Source: an uncultured Eubacterium sp. (GTDB lineage: Bacteria; Bacillota; Clostridia; Lachnospirales; Lachnospiraceae). Taken from it: a stretch of DNA of 64,000 nt. The DNA lies in NCBI GenBank assembly GCA_910584645.1, contig CAJUAU010000004.1, positions 133,020-197,019 on the forward strand, in the 5' to 3' direction. Positions 1 through 9,029 of the stretch are shown piece after piece. Both the position numbers and the translations under genes were made by a program. The notes under the pieces are model-generated. The model worked only from the letters and a program-made list of their open reading frames with translations. It ran no database searches and was not told where the DNA came from. The first letter of the stretch is position 1, and each line of letters begins with the position of its first letter.

Positions 1-1258
1 AGGGAAGCTCTACCTCATACCCCCGCACCCGGACCAGCTCTTCCCCAAAGATCACCGCTTTGCGGAAACCGGCGGGCTGGGACTGCACCTCATAACAGTC
101 TCCCCGGTCATTCTCTATGGTAATGGTCAGATCCTCCGCAAAGGGACACCAGATCCGTCCTGACAGATGCAGCACGCCATCCCGGATCTTCAGAACATCT
201 GCCGTAAAGAGAGATTTCGCCTGCAGGCTGTAGATCTTAATGTTATTAAAGTACAGGCTCCCCTTGCGGTATTTCAATTCCTTCCGGATATCATATCCGT
301 ATTTCAGGGAGAGGGCATAGATCTTGTATTCGGCGTACATTTTATCCAGATGGCAGATCAAGTCATCATCCATATAGGACAGCATTTCTTTCAGGCAGTC
401 CTTATACCAGCCCTGCTCCTCTTCTGTCAGGATCCTGGTCAGATCATCCCGCAGCCTCCACTGGAAATCATAGAGGATCAGGTACTGGATGTAGAGCAGC
501 ACGCTTCCATATTTTTCAATGGATTCCCGGATGATCTCCAGATAATAATGTCTGGGGGTATCCAGATACCACTCCTTGGAGGTCCCCTTATTCTGGATCG
601 CCGAGGAGGCATTCACCCGCTTGCGGTACAGATGAAGCGCCTCTGCCACTACCCCGTACTTGAGTTTCTCCAGTATGACGGAGGTGACGAACTTGGAATC
701 TTCTGCATATTTCAGATCTTCATCAAAGCGATGATATTCCAGCACCTCTGCCTTTACAAAAGATGCGGTGACATGCATCTGGATATAATTGTACTTATCC
801 AGCACATCGATGATGCGGCTCCCATTTTCATATTTAAACCGCAGCCAGTGATATTCGTTCCTGGCCTCAAAAAATTTCTGGGGGCAGGAGACCAGATCGA
901 TCTTATCCTGGCGCTTTTCAAAAAATTCATACACCGCCCGGAAACTGTTTTTCGTCCACTTGTCGTCGGAATCCAGAAAATTCACATACTTTCCACGGAT
1001 GTAGGAAATGGCATGGTTCCTGGCCGCACTGACTCCCTGGTTTTCCTGCTTTAGATAGACAATATTATCCGGATACCGCTTCTGATACTCCAGACAGATC
1101 TCCTCACTCCGGTCCGGACTTCCGTCATTCACCAGAATGACCTGAATATTTTCCTCAAATCCAATATCCTGCTGTATGACGGAATCCAGTGTCTCACGAA
1201 GATATCCGTACACGTTATAAACCGGTATCACCACCGAGAACTTATATTGATATTCCAC
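1..1258 (-). CDS. Family 2 glycosyltransferase, 3' end outside window
   Basis: Only the N-terminal 419 or so codons are visible; the frame is still open at the left edge. The start is a GTG at 1258 preceded by an AAGGAGA-type ribosome site, and it overlaps the end of the YfhO gene by 17 bases, so the two are translationally coupled. The first residues read FSVVIPVYN, followed by VNDGSPDRSEE and LDSDD, the nucleotide-sugar and metal-binding motifs of GT-A fold family 2 enzymes. These transfer a sugar from a nucleotide donor on the cytoplasmic side. Beyond about residue 230 the protein has a long helical extension that I do not recognise, as is common in capsule and teichoic-acid glycosyltransferases. 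It is the most distal visible gene of the polysaccharide locus. Donor and acceptor cannot be read from the sequence. Confidence 0.85.
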   Translation of the reverse strand, partial: MEYQYKFSVVIPVYNVYGYLRETLDSVIQQDIGFEENIQVILVNDGSPDRSEEICLEYQKRYPDNIVYLKQENQGVSAARNHAISYIRGKYVNFLDSDDKWTKNSFRAVYEFFEKRQDKIDLVSCPQKFFEARNEYHWLRFKYENGSRIIDVLDKYNYIQMHVTASFVKAEVLEYHRFDEDLKYAEDSKFVTSVILEKLKYGVVAEALHLYRKRVNASSAIQNKGTSKEWYLDTPRHYYLEIIRESIEKYGSVLLYIQYLILYDFQWRLRDDLTRILTEEEQGWYKDCLKEMLSYMDDDLICHLDKMYAEYKIYALSLKYGYDIRKELKYRKGSLYFNNIKIYSLQAKSLFTADVLKIRDGVLHLSGRIWCPFAEDLTITIENDRGDCYEVQSQPAGFRKAVIFGEELVRVRGYEVELP

Positions 1259-4064
1259 CGCTTTTCTCCTTCTTTCCTGCCGCTCTCTTTTTCAAAACAC
1301 TGCAGGCGATCCAATAACCGGCCCATGCCAGAAGTCCTGCCAGGCTGATGCCAAGCCCCAGCCTGAGATAAGGCGTCTCATAATACAGCTCCACAGCGTT
1401 CTCCCCTGCTTTCAGGGGCAGCACCATATATGCCGTATTGGCAGGGCAGAGCGGAGTCTCTTTTCCGTTGACCACTGCCTTCCACCCCTCACTGTAGGGA
1501 ATGGATAAGAGCAACAGCTGGTCTGCCGGCACCGTCACATCGCCACAAATACTATTTTTATCGGCCACCACGTGTTCCAGGGCATGTTCTTTCCTCGCCT
1601 GGATCGTCTCTCCATAATCCTCCATGCCCTGGGCGGTCACCTTTAACTTCTCCAGTTCAAAACTGCCCTTGAACTGGAAACGGATCTTGCAGAGAAGTTC
1701 TCCCTGCCCTTCTCCACCCTGTGCCATGCCAAGATGAAACAGGTATTCCTCCCTGCCAAAATACCAGTTCCACTGGTTTGTCAGCGCCCGGATGGTCTTC
1801 TTCTGCTCTCCCATAACTGCTGTTATGTCGCAATAGGTCCGGTTCTTCTGTGCCATCTGATACCCCGGAAGGCGCAGGTACAGCTCTGCCTCCGGCAGGG
1901 GCTCCTTCAGGCGGAGGGTGATGCTTCCCCCGTTTTTCTTCACCGTTACTTTCCCTTCCCGGATCTCAGCCTGATGGGTGGATTGGATCTCATAGGGGAT
2001 CTCCCTGCTGCTTAACTCTGGAACACTGCTCCTTTTCTCCACCCTTCCGATCTGTCCCTGAAAACCAGAAACCACATCGGTCAGATCCGCCTCCTTCAGG
2101 ATCACGGTCTTAAGCATAAGCTCCTGCAGCTTCACACCATCTTTCTGCATCTCCTTTTCCAGCTGCTCTTCCGTCATATAACTGTCATAAGTAATGCCAA
2201 GGGGAAGAAAATACTGATTTTCGTATAGTCCATAGGTCTTCTTTCCCCGCTTGAACTCCCTCACCAGCTTATATCCATAGGGAAGCTGGTACTCCTTTCC
2301 CTGTTCCACCGCATAGTATCCCACAGATGCCAGGGCTGCCAGCCAGGTGCGGTCATCCAGTCCCTGGATCTTAAACATGCTGTCTAACACCCCGCCGTCC
2401 TGCATCTGGAGAAGATACTGGATCCGGTTGGGATTGGACATGCTGAAATAGCTGGATACCCCGTACTTCCCGGTGACCATGCCAGTGTTTTCCGTCCGCT
2501 TCGCCGGAGAATCAGTCCGGTAGATCCCCCTGACCGCACCGGCCTGAGAAACTTCATTCTCCACATCTTCCTCTATTTCTGCCTCCGGGGAGCCTGCGAC
2601 GTACTGGTATGCCCTTCCCCGGCCGATAAAACTTTCCGCATATCCCTGTCCCTTATTGCTGAACAGGAGCCATCCGCTGCCTATGATATTCAGACAAACT
2701 GTCAGGGTAAGCAGCACATAGATATTTTTTTTCAGCCATCCCGCCACAGAAGGAGGCAGCTGTTTTCCCAGAAAGCCCTTTTCTGCATGGCACCAGTTCC
2801 AGACCAGCAGCACCAGCAGTGTCACCGCCAGCATGGCAAAACCAAACCAGCCAGAGATCTGGTCCACATCCCTGGAAAGAATTACCAGCACCAGATAGAT
2901 CCCTGCAGCGCCGAGACAGACCAGGAGTTTTTTTCTCGTCAGCTTTAATAGCTCCGGCAGCCCATACACCATGCCCAGGGCATATACAAAGGTGGTTAAG
3001 TACAGAAAACGCCCGGAAACATATGAAAAACCATTCATCATATAGCCGCCAAAAGGAACCAGCATCAGTATCGTCCAGCACAGAATATTTGCCTTTAGCT
3101 CCAGATTCTTCTTCCGCCCGGCGGCAAAGAGCATGAGAACCGCCGGCAGTACAAGGGACGCCATCCCCAGATAGTCCCAGGTGATCCTGGGCGGCCCGAT
3201 GATCCGTGTCAAAATGGCATTGTAACGGCTGGCATCAAAAAGCAGCAGGTTCCCTGGATCAAAAGCACTCTCACTCCGGGTACTGGAAAGATACGCCGCG
3301 ATAGATGGCACAAAAAGCACTCCCGCCATCGCTGTTCCCATCACATATGCCGCTATGCACCGCCAGCACCGGACAAACAGTTTTTTCTGGCAGATCATCC
3401 GGATCAGCGCGTAGATCCCCAGAAAGACCGTATTCATATAGAAAAAATAAAATCCGTTCAGCGCGGTAAAAAAGGTGACAAAGATCAGCAGTGTCAGTTT
3501 TTTATCCTCCAGCGCCCGGTCCACTCCCACCAGTGCCAGCGGCAGGAAGATCATGGGAATGACAAAAAAGGGGTGCTTCACCGCCACATGCAGAATATAG
3601 CCGGAAAAAGCATACACCAGCGCCCCGATCAGCGCAGTGTTCCAGCTTCTTCCCTTCTTCCGGCAGCACCAGGAAAAAGAAAGACCTGCCAGATAGATCC
3701 TAAGAACCACCAGAAGATCATACAGATATTCCGTCTTCTCCTCTGGCACCAGAGCTGCCAGTAAAGTCAGTGGATCTCCCAGCCCGTAGAAATTCAGGGT
3801 GGTTATTATATCTTCCCCCATTCCCAGGGAGAGGTCAAACATTGGCGGCACAAAATCCCCCCGCAGCATACCAGAAAAAAACTCCCGGTAATATCTTCCC
3901 AGATAACAGAGCGCCGCGTAATGCTGTTTGATCCCATCGTAATCCCAGATAAAGGACTTTCCATTCTTCCAGAAAACAAAATAAGTACAGCCAAAAACTA
4001 CCACAAAAACAACGGAAAATAAAAGCAAAAAGCAGAGTGCCTTTTGCTTTTTATTTCTTTTCAT
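1242..4064 (-). CDS. YfhO family membrane protein (GT-C type)
   Basis: A 940-residue polytopic protein with a short cytoplasmic start, about a dozen hydrophobic segments over the first 460 residues, a large extracytoplasmic domain (about 470-900) and a last membrane span near the C terminus. YfhO hallmarks are the loop GMGEDIITTLNFYGLGDP near residue 80, with its acidic pair, and the late motif YSEGWKAVVNG. In Bacillus subtilis YfhO works with an undecaprenyl-phosphate sugar synthase (CsbB) and a GtrA-type flippase (GtcA) to glycosylate lipoteichoic acid outside the membrane. CsbB-like and GtrA-like proteins are both encoded in this locus, so the same kind of extracytoplasmic decoration is inferred. 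The ATG overlaps the stop of the phosphohexomutase by four bases (ATGA). The sugar transferred is unknown. Confidence 0.85.
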   Translation of the reverse strand: MKRNKKQKALCFLLLFSVVFVVVFGCTYFVFWKNGKSFIWDYDGIKQHYAALCYLGRYYREFFSGMLRGDFVPPMFDLSLGMGEDIITTLNFYGLGDPLTLLAALVPEEKTEYLYDLLVVLRIYLAGLSFSWCCRKKGRSWNTALIGALVYAFSGYILHVAVKHPFFVIPMIFLPLALVGVDRALEDKKLTLLIFVTFFTALNGFYFFYMNTVFLGIYALIRMICQKKLFVRCWRCIAAYVMGTAMAGVLFVPSIAAYLSSTRSESAFDPGNLLLFDASRYNAILTRIIGPPRITWDYLGMASLVLPAVLMLFAAGRKKNLELKANILCWTILMLVPFGGYMMNGFSYVSGRFLYLTTFVYALGMVYGLPELLKLTRKKLLVCLGAAGIYLVLVILSRDVDQISGWFGFAMLAVTLLVLLVWNWCHAEKGFLGKQLPPSVAGWLKKNIYVLLTLTVCLNIIGSGWLLFSNKGQGYAESFIGRGRAYQYVAGSPEAEIEEDVENEVSQAGAVRGIYRTDSPAKRTENTGMVTGKYGVSSYFSMSNPNRIQYLLQMQDGGVLDSMFKIQGLDDRTWLAALASVGYYAVEQGKEYQLPYGYKLVREFKRGKKTYGLYENQYFLPLGITYDSYMTEEQLEKEMQKDGVKLQELMLKTVILKEADLTDVVSGFQGQIGRVEKRSSVPELSSREIPYEIQSTHQAEIREGKVTVKKNGGSITLRLKEPLPEAELYLRLPGYQMAQKNRTYCDITAVMGEQKKTIRALTNQWNWYFGREEYLFHLGMAQGGEGQGELLCKIRFQFKGSFELEKLKVTAQGMEDYGETIQARKEHALEHVVADKNSICGDVTVPADQLLLLSIPYSEGWKAVVNGKETPLCPANTAYMVLPLKAGENAVELYYETPYLRLGLGISLAGLLAWAGYWIACSVLKKRAAGKKEKSGGISI

Positions 4065-5737
4065 CCCTTACATACCTCCGTAAAATATGCTTCCAGAGAG
4101 GCTGTGATCCCATCTCCTGCCTCTTCACTGTCTCCCTTCACCAGATAGTACATCTTGATCTTTGGCTCCGTTCCTGACGGTCTTACCAGCACATTTACGT
4201 CATTTTCCATATTAAATTCCAGCACGTTGGATCTGGGAAGATCTCCCACTCCTGCGCCATAATCTTTCACATCCTCAACCTTAAAGCCGGCGATCTCTGC
4301 AGGTGGATCCTTTCTAAGGGAATCCATCAGTTCTGTCATTTTCTTTGCTCCGCTGGCGCCCTCAAAAGTGATGGACTGCAGCGCCTCTTTAAAGTACCCA
4401 TACTTCTCATAAAGAGCGTTCAGTACTTCCACCAAAGAAAGTCCTTTTGCTTTATAGTGGGCGAACATCTCACAGATCAGCAGAGATCCGTTGACACCGT
4501 CTTTGTCTCTCACATGGCTGCCGCTGAGATATCCGTAGCTCTCCTCAAATCCAAAGACATAGCGGTCCGCTTCTCCCGCCGCCTCCAGAAAGCCGATCTG
4601 CTCACCGATAAATTTGAATCCTGTAAGCACCCGCCTTACCTCTACGCCATAGTCGGCGGCGATCTTATCGATCATTTTCGTTGACACGATGGTCGTCACT
4701 GCTACCGGATTTTTTGGCATTGTACCATTGGCGGTATAGGTTTTGCAGATATAGTCAAAAAGCAGGATCCCCATCTGGTTGCCGGATATGAGTTTATAAT
4801 CTTCTCCATCTTTCACGGCAATGCCTACGCGGTCACAGTCCGGATCCGTCGCCAGCAGCAGGTCACTTCCGATCTCTTTCGCTTTTTTCAAGCCGACCTC
4901 AAGAGCTTCTCTAATCTCCGGATTCGGATAGGGGCAGGTGGTAAAATTCCCGTCCGGCATCTCCTGCTCCGCCGGGATCGTAATCCTGGTATATCCGTTT
5001 TCCCTCAGACATCTTGTCACCGGCATACGTCCGGTACCGTTTAGCGGCGTATATACGATAGATACATCCTTGTCGATTTCTTTCGGGTTCAGCGCCCTCT
5101 CAGACACCGCATCGATAAATCCAGTGATAACATCTTCCCCGATAAAATGAATTTTTTCCTGGCTACAGCCCTCTTCAAAGTCCATCTGCACCACATCATC
5201 AAATACATCCACGCCGCCGATCTCATGCAGGATGGCTTCTGCCACCTCCAGCGTGATCTGGCAGCCATCTGCCCCGTACACCTTATACCCATTGTATTTC
5301 GCCGGATTGTGGCTTGCCGTTACCACGATGCCGCCGTCACAGTGAAGGGCGCGCACCGCATAGGACAACGCCGGTGTGGGCATCAATTCTTTATAGATAT
5401 GAACCTGGATGCCATTTGCCGCAAAAACCCCGGCGGCTGTTCTGGCAAATACATCGGATTTGATCCGGCTGTCATAGGCGATGGCCACCGAAGGCTCCGC
5501 TGCAACCTTTTTCAAATAATTGCTGTAGCCCTGGGTCGCTTTTGCCACAGTGTGCACATTCATGCGGTAGGTCCCGGCGCCGATCACGCCGCGGAGCCCG
5601 CCGGTGCCAAACTCCAGCTCCCGGTAAAAGCGGTCGTTAATCTCTTCTTCCTTCCCCTCCACACTCTTTAATTCTTCCAGCAGGTCTTCTTCCTTTACCT
5701 GCTCCATCCATCTCTTATAAATTTCATATATTTCCAT
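4061..5737 (-). CDS. Phosphoglucomutase/phosphomannomutase
   Basis: A 558-residue alpha-D-phosphohexomutase that interconverts hexose 6-phosphate and hexose 1-phosphate. All four signature loops are present: TASHNP with the phosphorylated serine at residue 142, the metal-binding loop DPDCDR near residue 297, the sugar-recognition loop GFEESYGY, and the C-terminal phosphate-binding RPSGTEPK. The length and the N-terminal FGTGGLRG fit the PgcA/long-form group of Firmicutes. In this locus it is well placed to supply mannose 1-phosphate for ManC and glucose 1-phosphate for RfbF; family members are often active on both, so I give no single substrate. It overlaps the downstream YfhO gene by four bases and starts two bases after the SDR stop codon, so it belongs to the operon. 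Confidence 0.93.
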   Translation of the reverse strand: MEIYEIYKRWMEQVKEEDLLEELKSVEGKEEEINDRFYRELEFGTGGLRGVIGAGTYRMNVHTVAKATQGYSNYLKKVAAEPSVAIAYDSRIKSDVFARTAAGVFAANGIQVHIYKELMPTPALSYAVRALHCDGGIVVTASHNPAKYNGYKVYGADGCQITLEVAEAILHEIGGVDVFDDVVQMDFEEGCSQEKIHFIGEDVITGFIDAVSERALNPKEIDKDVSIVYTPLNGTGRMPVTRCLRENGYTRITIPAEQEMPDGNFTTCPYPNPEIREALEVGLKKAKEIGSDLLLATDPDCDRVGIAVKDGEDYKLISGNQMGILLFDYICKTYTANGTMPKNPVAVTTIVSTKMIDKIAADYGVEVRRVLTGFKFIGEQIGFLEAAGEADRYVFGFEESYGYLSGSHVRDKDGVNGSLLICEMFAHYKAKGLSLVEVLNALYEKYGYFKEALQSITFEGASGAKKMTELMDSLRKDPPAEIAGFKVEDVKDYGAGVGDLPRSNVLEFNMENDVNVLVRPSGTEPKIKMYYLVKGDSEEAGDGITASLEAYFTEVCKG

Positions 5738-5739
5738 CT

Positions 5740-6696
5740 CTACAGCCGTCCTTTCTTTATCTCTGCTATCATCCTGCAGATCCCTTCTTCAAAAGTAACT
5801 TTTGGAATCCACCCTGTATCCTTGTATATCCGCGTCGTATCGGGGATAAGATTTGCCAGCCCTTCTGCATTTGGCGCACACTTTTCATAAGTATAATCCC
5901 CTCTGCCTCCACAGAGCTCATGCATCTTTTCCACATAGTTCCGAAGGGGCATTGTCTGGCTGTCCGTTCCGGCAACATTATAAAGGCTGTCTTCCCTGAC
6001 CGGAGTATCACAAAACATAAGAGCAGCCAGTCCTTCTACCAGATCGTCAATGTATAGATAATTCCATTGCTGGGTGCATGCCCCTAGTTCCATATGCCCG
6101 CCATCCAAAAATGTCCTCAGACATGTAGAAACTAAAGAAGATGGATGGTCTCCAGAACCATATACACTAAATATCCTGGTGTGGATATACTCCATCTTTG
6201 CACCCTCCTGCTCTTTCCACTTTTTACACATCTTCCGGGCACGTTCATAAAATTCCCTTTTTGCCCTGCCGTACTCGGAGACCGGGTGGCACTCTCTTTT
6301 TTCATCCATAACCTCCGGGCACTGCCCATACTCTGCCTGAGAACCACTAAATAAGAACCTCTTACATCCCAGCTTTTTTGCTCCGGTCAAAACCTTCAAA
6401 GAATCCTCAACATTTTTCTGCTGGATGTTCTGTTTTTTCCTGTTCTCACTACCGCTTCCATCCCATCCAAAGTGGAAAAAATAATCACATGGCGATGAAA
6501 TCATCGTATCGATCTGATCCAGATTTTCAAGTTTACTCTCGATCACCACAAGATTTTCTTTCTCCTCCGGAAGCGCCTTCCTGTTGCGTGAAGCCGGACG
6601 GATGACCGCATATACAAAATGTCCGTCGTCCAACAGCCTTTTCACCAGAGTTGAACCAAGAAAACTAGTCGCCCCTGTTACTACGATTCTTTTCAT
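5740..6696 (-). CDS. NAD(P)-dependent sugar epimerase/reductase (extended SDR)
   Basis: A 318-residue extended short-chain dehydrogenase. The dinucleotide-binding motif GATSFLG lies at residues 8-14 (a GxxGxxG variant with Ala and Ser), and the catalytic tyrosine and lysine are in EYGRAK (Y142, K146). The SGSQAEYG segment supplies the active-site serine region. The enzyme probably reduces or epimerises a keto group on a nucleotide-linked sugar. In 3,6-dideoxyhexose pathways an SDR of this size does the final 4-keto reduction (for example abequose synthase). In the yersiniose pathway a reductase (YerF) reduces the added branch. Either role is possible here, because RfbF, RfbG and RfbH and a YerE-like enzyme lie upstream in the same locus. 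The site AAGGAGAGATAG precedes ATG at 6696. Confidence 0.8.
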   Translation of the reverse strand: MKRIVVTGATSFLGSTLVKRLLDDGHFVYAVIRPASRNRKALPEEKENLVVIESKLENLDQIDTMISSPCDYFFHFGWDGSGSENRKKQNIQQKNVEDSLKVLTGAKKLGCKRFLFSGSQAEYGQCPEVMDEKRECHPVSEYGRAKREFYERARKMCKKWKEQEGAKMEYIHTRIFSVYGSGDHPSSLVSTCLRTFLDGGHMELGACTQQWNYLYIDDLVEGLAALMFCDTPVREDSLYNVAGTDSQTMPLRNYVEKMHELCGGRGDYTYEKCAPNAEGLANLIPDTTRIYKDTGWIPKVTFEEGICRMIAEIKKGRL

Positions 6697-6729
6697 CTAT
6701 CTCTCCTTATTACTTCCGCTTATGCTAAA

Positions 6730-7806
6730 CTATTTTGTATCCTTCCAGTCGATCCTGACCATTACTTTCACAAGTCCCTCTGGTTTATCCCGCATCATGT
6801 AAAGGGCATCCTCAATCTTATCAAAGCCCTGTAGCGTATGCGTCACCAGTTTTTCGGGAGAAATACGGCCGTACTGCACCATTTTAAGCATCCTCTCAAT
6901 ACGCGCCCTGCCTCCTTTGGCAAGCTCTGTATGAATCGTTTTTCCAGCCATTCCCCGTCCGCCGGAAAACTTCGGAAATGGGAGATTGCCAGTCCCGCCA
7001 AAATAATTCACATTTGACACTGTCCCAATTCCATAACGCACCATATCCACTGCCTGTGAAAATGCCTCATCCCGGCCGCCACAGATCACAACGCCATCTG
7101 CGCCTAAGCCTCCTGTCATTTCTTTCACCCGTTCTACGATATCGCCATCTTTATAATTCAACACATCTGTTGCACCAAATTCCCTGGCCAGTTCAACACA
7201 TTTTGTCCGGCTTCCCACCGCTATGATACGGGCTGCCCCAAGCAGGCGCGCACCAGCCACTGCCATGAGCCCAATAGGACCAATACCAAGGATGACGACA
7301 GTATCGCCTATCTTGATATCTGCAAACTCAGCACCTGTAAATCCAGTGGTCACTACATCAACACACATAAGAGCCTGCTCTAATGTTACTCCTTCCGGGA
7401 TCCTGGCTAGGGTCGTATCCGCATCGGGAATTAGAAATTTCTCTGCAAATACCCCCGGCTGGCTTCTTCCAAGCTGATGTCCGGAAAACGGCGCCCCCGC
7501 ATGGTTAAAATTATGTTCCTGTATGCTGAGCGCCCTCCAGTCCGGTGTTATGGCCGGAACTGCCACCATCTCACCCGGAGCAAAATCTCTAACCAGCTCT
7601 CCTGTTTCAAGGACCTCTGCTATACACTCATGACCAAGAATGAGATTCGGCGCCTTAGGAGATCCACCTCCAAATACCGTGTGCACATCAGAGGTACACG
7701 GTGCCACAGCTACCGGTCTTAACACTGCTCCATATGGTGTCAGCTCCGGTTCCGGTGAATCATGCCATCCCACTTTTCCCGGTTCGATCAAAACAAAAGA
7801 ATTCAT
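6730..7806 (-). CDS. NADP-type zinc secondary-alcohol dehydrogenase
   Basis: A 358-residue medium-chain dehydrogenase. By memory comparison it resembles the clostridial and Thermoanaerobacter secondary-alcohol dehydrogenases (CbADH, TbADH) unusually closely. The catalytic zinc ligands fall at the same numbers, C37, H59 and D150, with E60 next to them. The NADP-selecting residues G198, S199, R200 and Y218 of that family are all in place, within the nucleotide fold around GIGPIG (about 174-179). Those enzymes reduce methyl ketones to secondary alcohols using NADPH. Sitting between a sugar SDR and a sugar C-methyltransferase, it is more likely to act on a nucleotide-sugar intermediate than on solvents. 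An acetyl branch put on by the YerE-like enzyme would be a methyl ketone, which makes this a candidate reductase for that branch. That role is inference. Confidence 0.85.
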   Translation of the reverse strand: MNSFVLIEPGKVGWHDSPEPELTPYGAVLRPVAVAPCTSDVHTVFGGGSPKAPNLILGHECIAEVLETGELVRDFAPGEMVAVPAITPDWRALSIQEHNFNHAGAPFSGHQLGRSQPGVFAEKFLIPDADTTLARIPEGVTLEQALMCVDVVTTGFTGAEFADIKIGDTVVILGIGPIGLMAVAGARLLGAARIIAVGSRTKCVELAREFGATDVLNYKDGDIVERVKEMTGGLGADGVVICGGRDEAFSQAVDMVRYGIGTVSNVNYFGGTGNLPFPKFSGGRGMAGKTIHTELAKGGRARIERMLKMVQYGRISPEKLVTHTLQGFDKIEDALYMMRDKPEGLVKVMVRIDWKDTK

Positions 7807-7862
7807 ATAAAACGATTCTCCTTTCTTCCCTGAAATCTCCTTTTACAATACCAGACTGTTTT

Positions 7863-9029
7863 TTACAACGTCTCCAGATGATCACTCCGCAGTGTCATGA
7901 TACTTACATTTCCGCCAAAGTTACTCCGGATCGAATCCGAAATCTCCTGTGTATAGCCTGGTGCCACAATAAGTATGGCATCCACCGGCTCAGTATGAAA
8001 ATAGTCTGGCGCCACGATGGGCAAATGCGAAGTGGGGGCAAAACGCCCCTGCTTAAATGGAGCGGAATCAATAATGTACCTGGCTGTCTCCTTCAGGCAC
8101 GTTGTGGCTGCCAGGGTAAAGCCCTGATGGCTGGCCCCCCAGACTGCCAGCGTTTTTCCTTCCCTTTGCAGAGTATCTGACAATTTGAGGATCTCATCAC
8201 GGATCATTCCATAGCTTGCCTCCATCGTCGATACATCAACCCGCTCTACAGGTCTCACTTTTTTCTCTTCTCTCTGAACTTTTCTTACGATAACTGCGCA
8301 GGTATCCCGGTTTACCATTTCTTCCTCCAGCACTTCAAATCCATGAAGCCTTAAAAGATTTCCTAATGTTTCAAAACTATAATAGGCAATATGGTCCCGG
8401 ATCAGTTCATAATAACCATCATACTGAAGAATGTACTCAAGGCTTGGAACCGTGACCAGTCCCAACCCGTCTTCTGTAAGGTTATTCCAGATACAATCCA
8501 GCATCACACCCGGTTCCGGCTGATGTTCAAGAAAATTGAAAGACAAAAAAACATCATATGGACCATTTTCTCCCAGAACCGTATCTGGATCTTCTGTGAA
8601 TCCACGCACCACATCAAGTCCCTTTTTACGCGCCAATTCTACAAGATCCTCCCGGTGCTCTACTCCATAAGCCTGCACCGGAAACTCAGCCAGCACTCCT
8701 AAAAACTCTCCCTGGCCACATCCTACTTCTATAAACTTTCTGCATTCAAGATCATACGTCCGGATCAGATGATCAAACTGTCTGCGGCGGAGTTCCACCA
8801 TCGTCGTCGTAAAACCGCCCGATCGAATAACATCCCGGTAATAATCAACCGGCTCACAATCAAATTGCACCAAACCACAGTTTTTACACTGATGTAGATT
8901 CAGGGAAACACCATGATCTTCTTTCACCTCTTCCGCATCCGGAATATTCTGGGCGGAAGCCGGCATTCCATCAAAAGAAAGCAGTCCCTTTCCCTCCAGT
9001 TTTTCTCCACACGCAATACAATTTTTCAT
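7863..9029 (-). CDS. Sugar C-methyltransferase, zinc-binding N-terminus
   Basis: A 388-residue protein with the three-part layout of NDP-hexose C-methyltransferases (TylC3/NovU type). It has an N-terminal zinc-binding module with two CxxC pairs (CIACG at residues 4-8 and CKNCG near 48), a central SAM-binding Rossmann domain with EVGCGQGEF near residue 101, and a C-terminal domain starting around AVWGASHQG. Family members methylate carbon 3 or 4 of a 4-keto-6-deoxy nucleotide sugar, making a branched sugar. Two such keto sugars are made in this locus, GDP-4-keto-6-deoxymannose and CDP-4-keto-3,6-dideoxyglucose, so the acceptor cannot be chosen from sequence. The start codon overlaps the stop of Rmd by four bases, which weakly favours the GDP sugar. 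Confidence 0.88.
   Translation of the reverse strand: MKNCIACGEKLEGKGLLSFDGMPASAQNIPDAEEVKEDHGVSLNLHQCKNCGLVQFDCEPVDYYRDVIRSGGFTTTMVELRRRQFDHLIRTYDLECRKFIEVGCGQGEFLGVLAEFPVQAYGVEHREDLVELARKKGLDVVRGFTEDPDTVLGENGPYDVFLSFNFLEHQPEPGVMLDCIWNNLTEDGLGLVTVPSLEYILQYDGYYELIRDHIAYYSFETLGNLLRLHGFEVLEEEMVNRDTCAVIVRKVQREEKKVRPVERVDVSTMEASYGMIRDEILKLSDTLQREGKTLAVWGASHQGFTLAATTCLKETARYIIDSAPFKQGRFAPTSHLPIVAPDYFHTEPVDAILIVAPGYTQEISDSIRSNFGGNVSIMTLRSDHLETL

Noticed and set aside
167..1054. Long plus-strand frame (295 codons) opposite the first glycosyltransferase
   Set aside because: The minus strand carries clear GT2 motifs over the same bases; the plus-strand product has no domain and no ribosome site.
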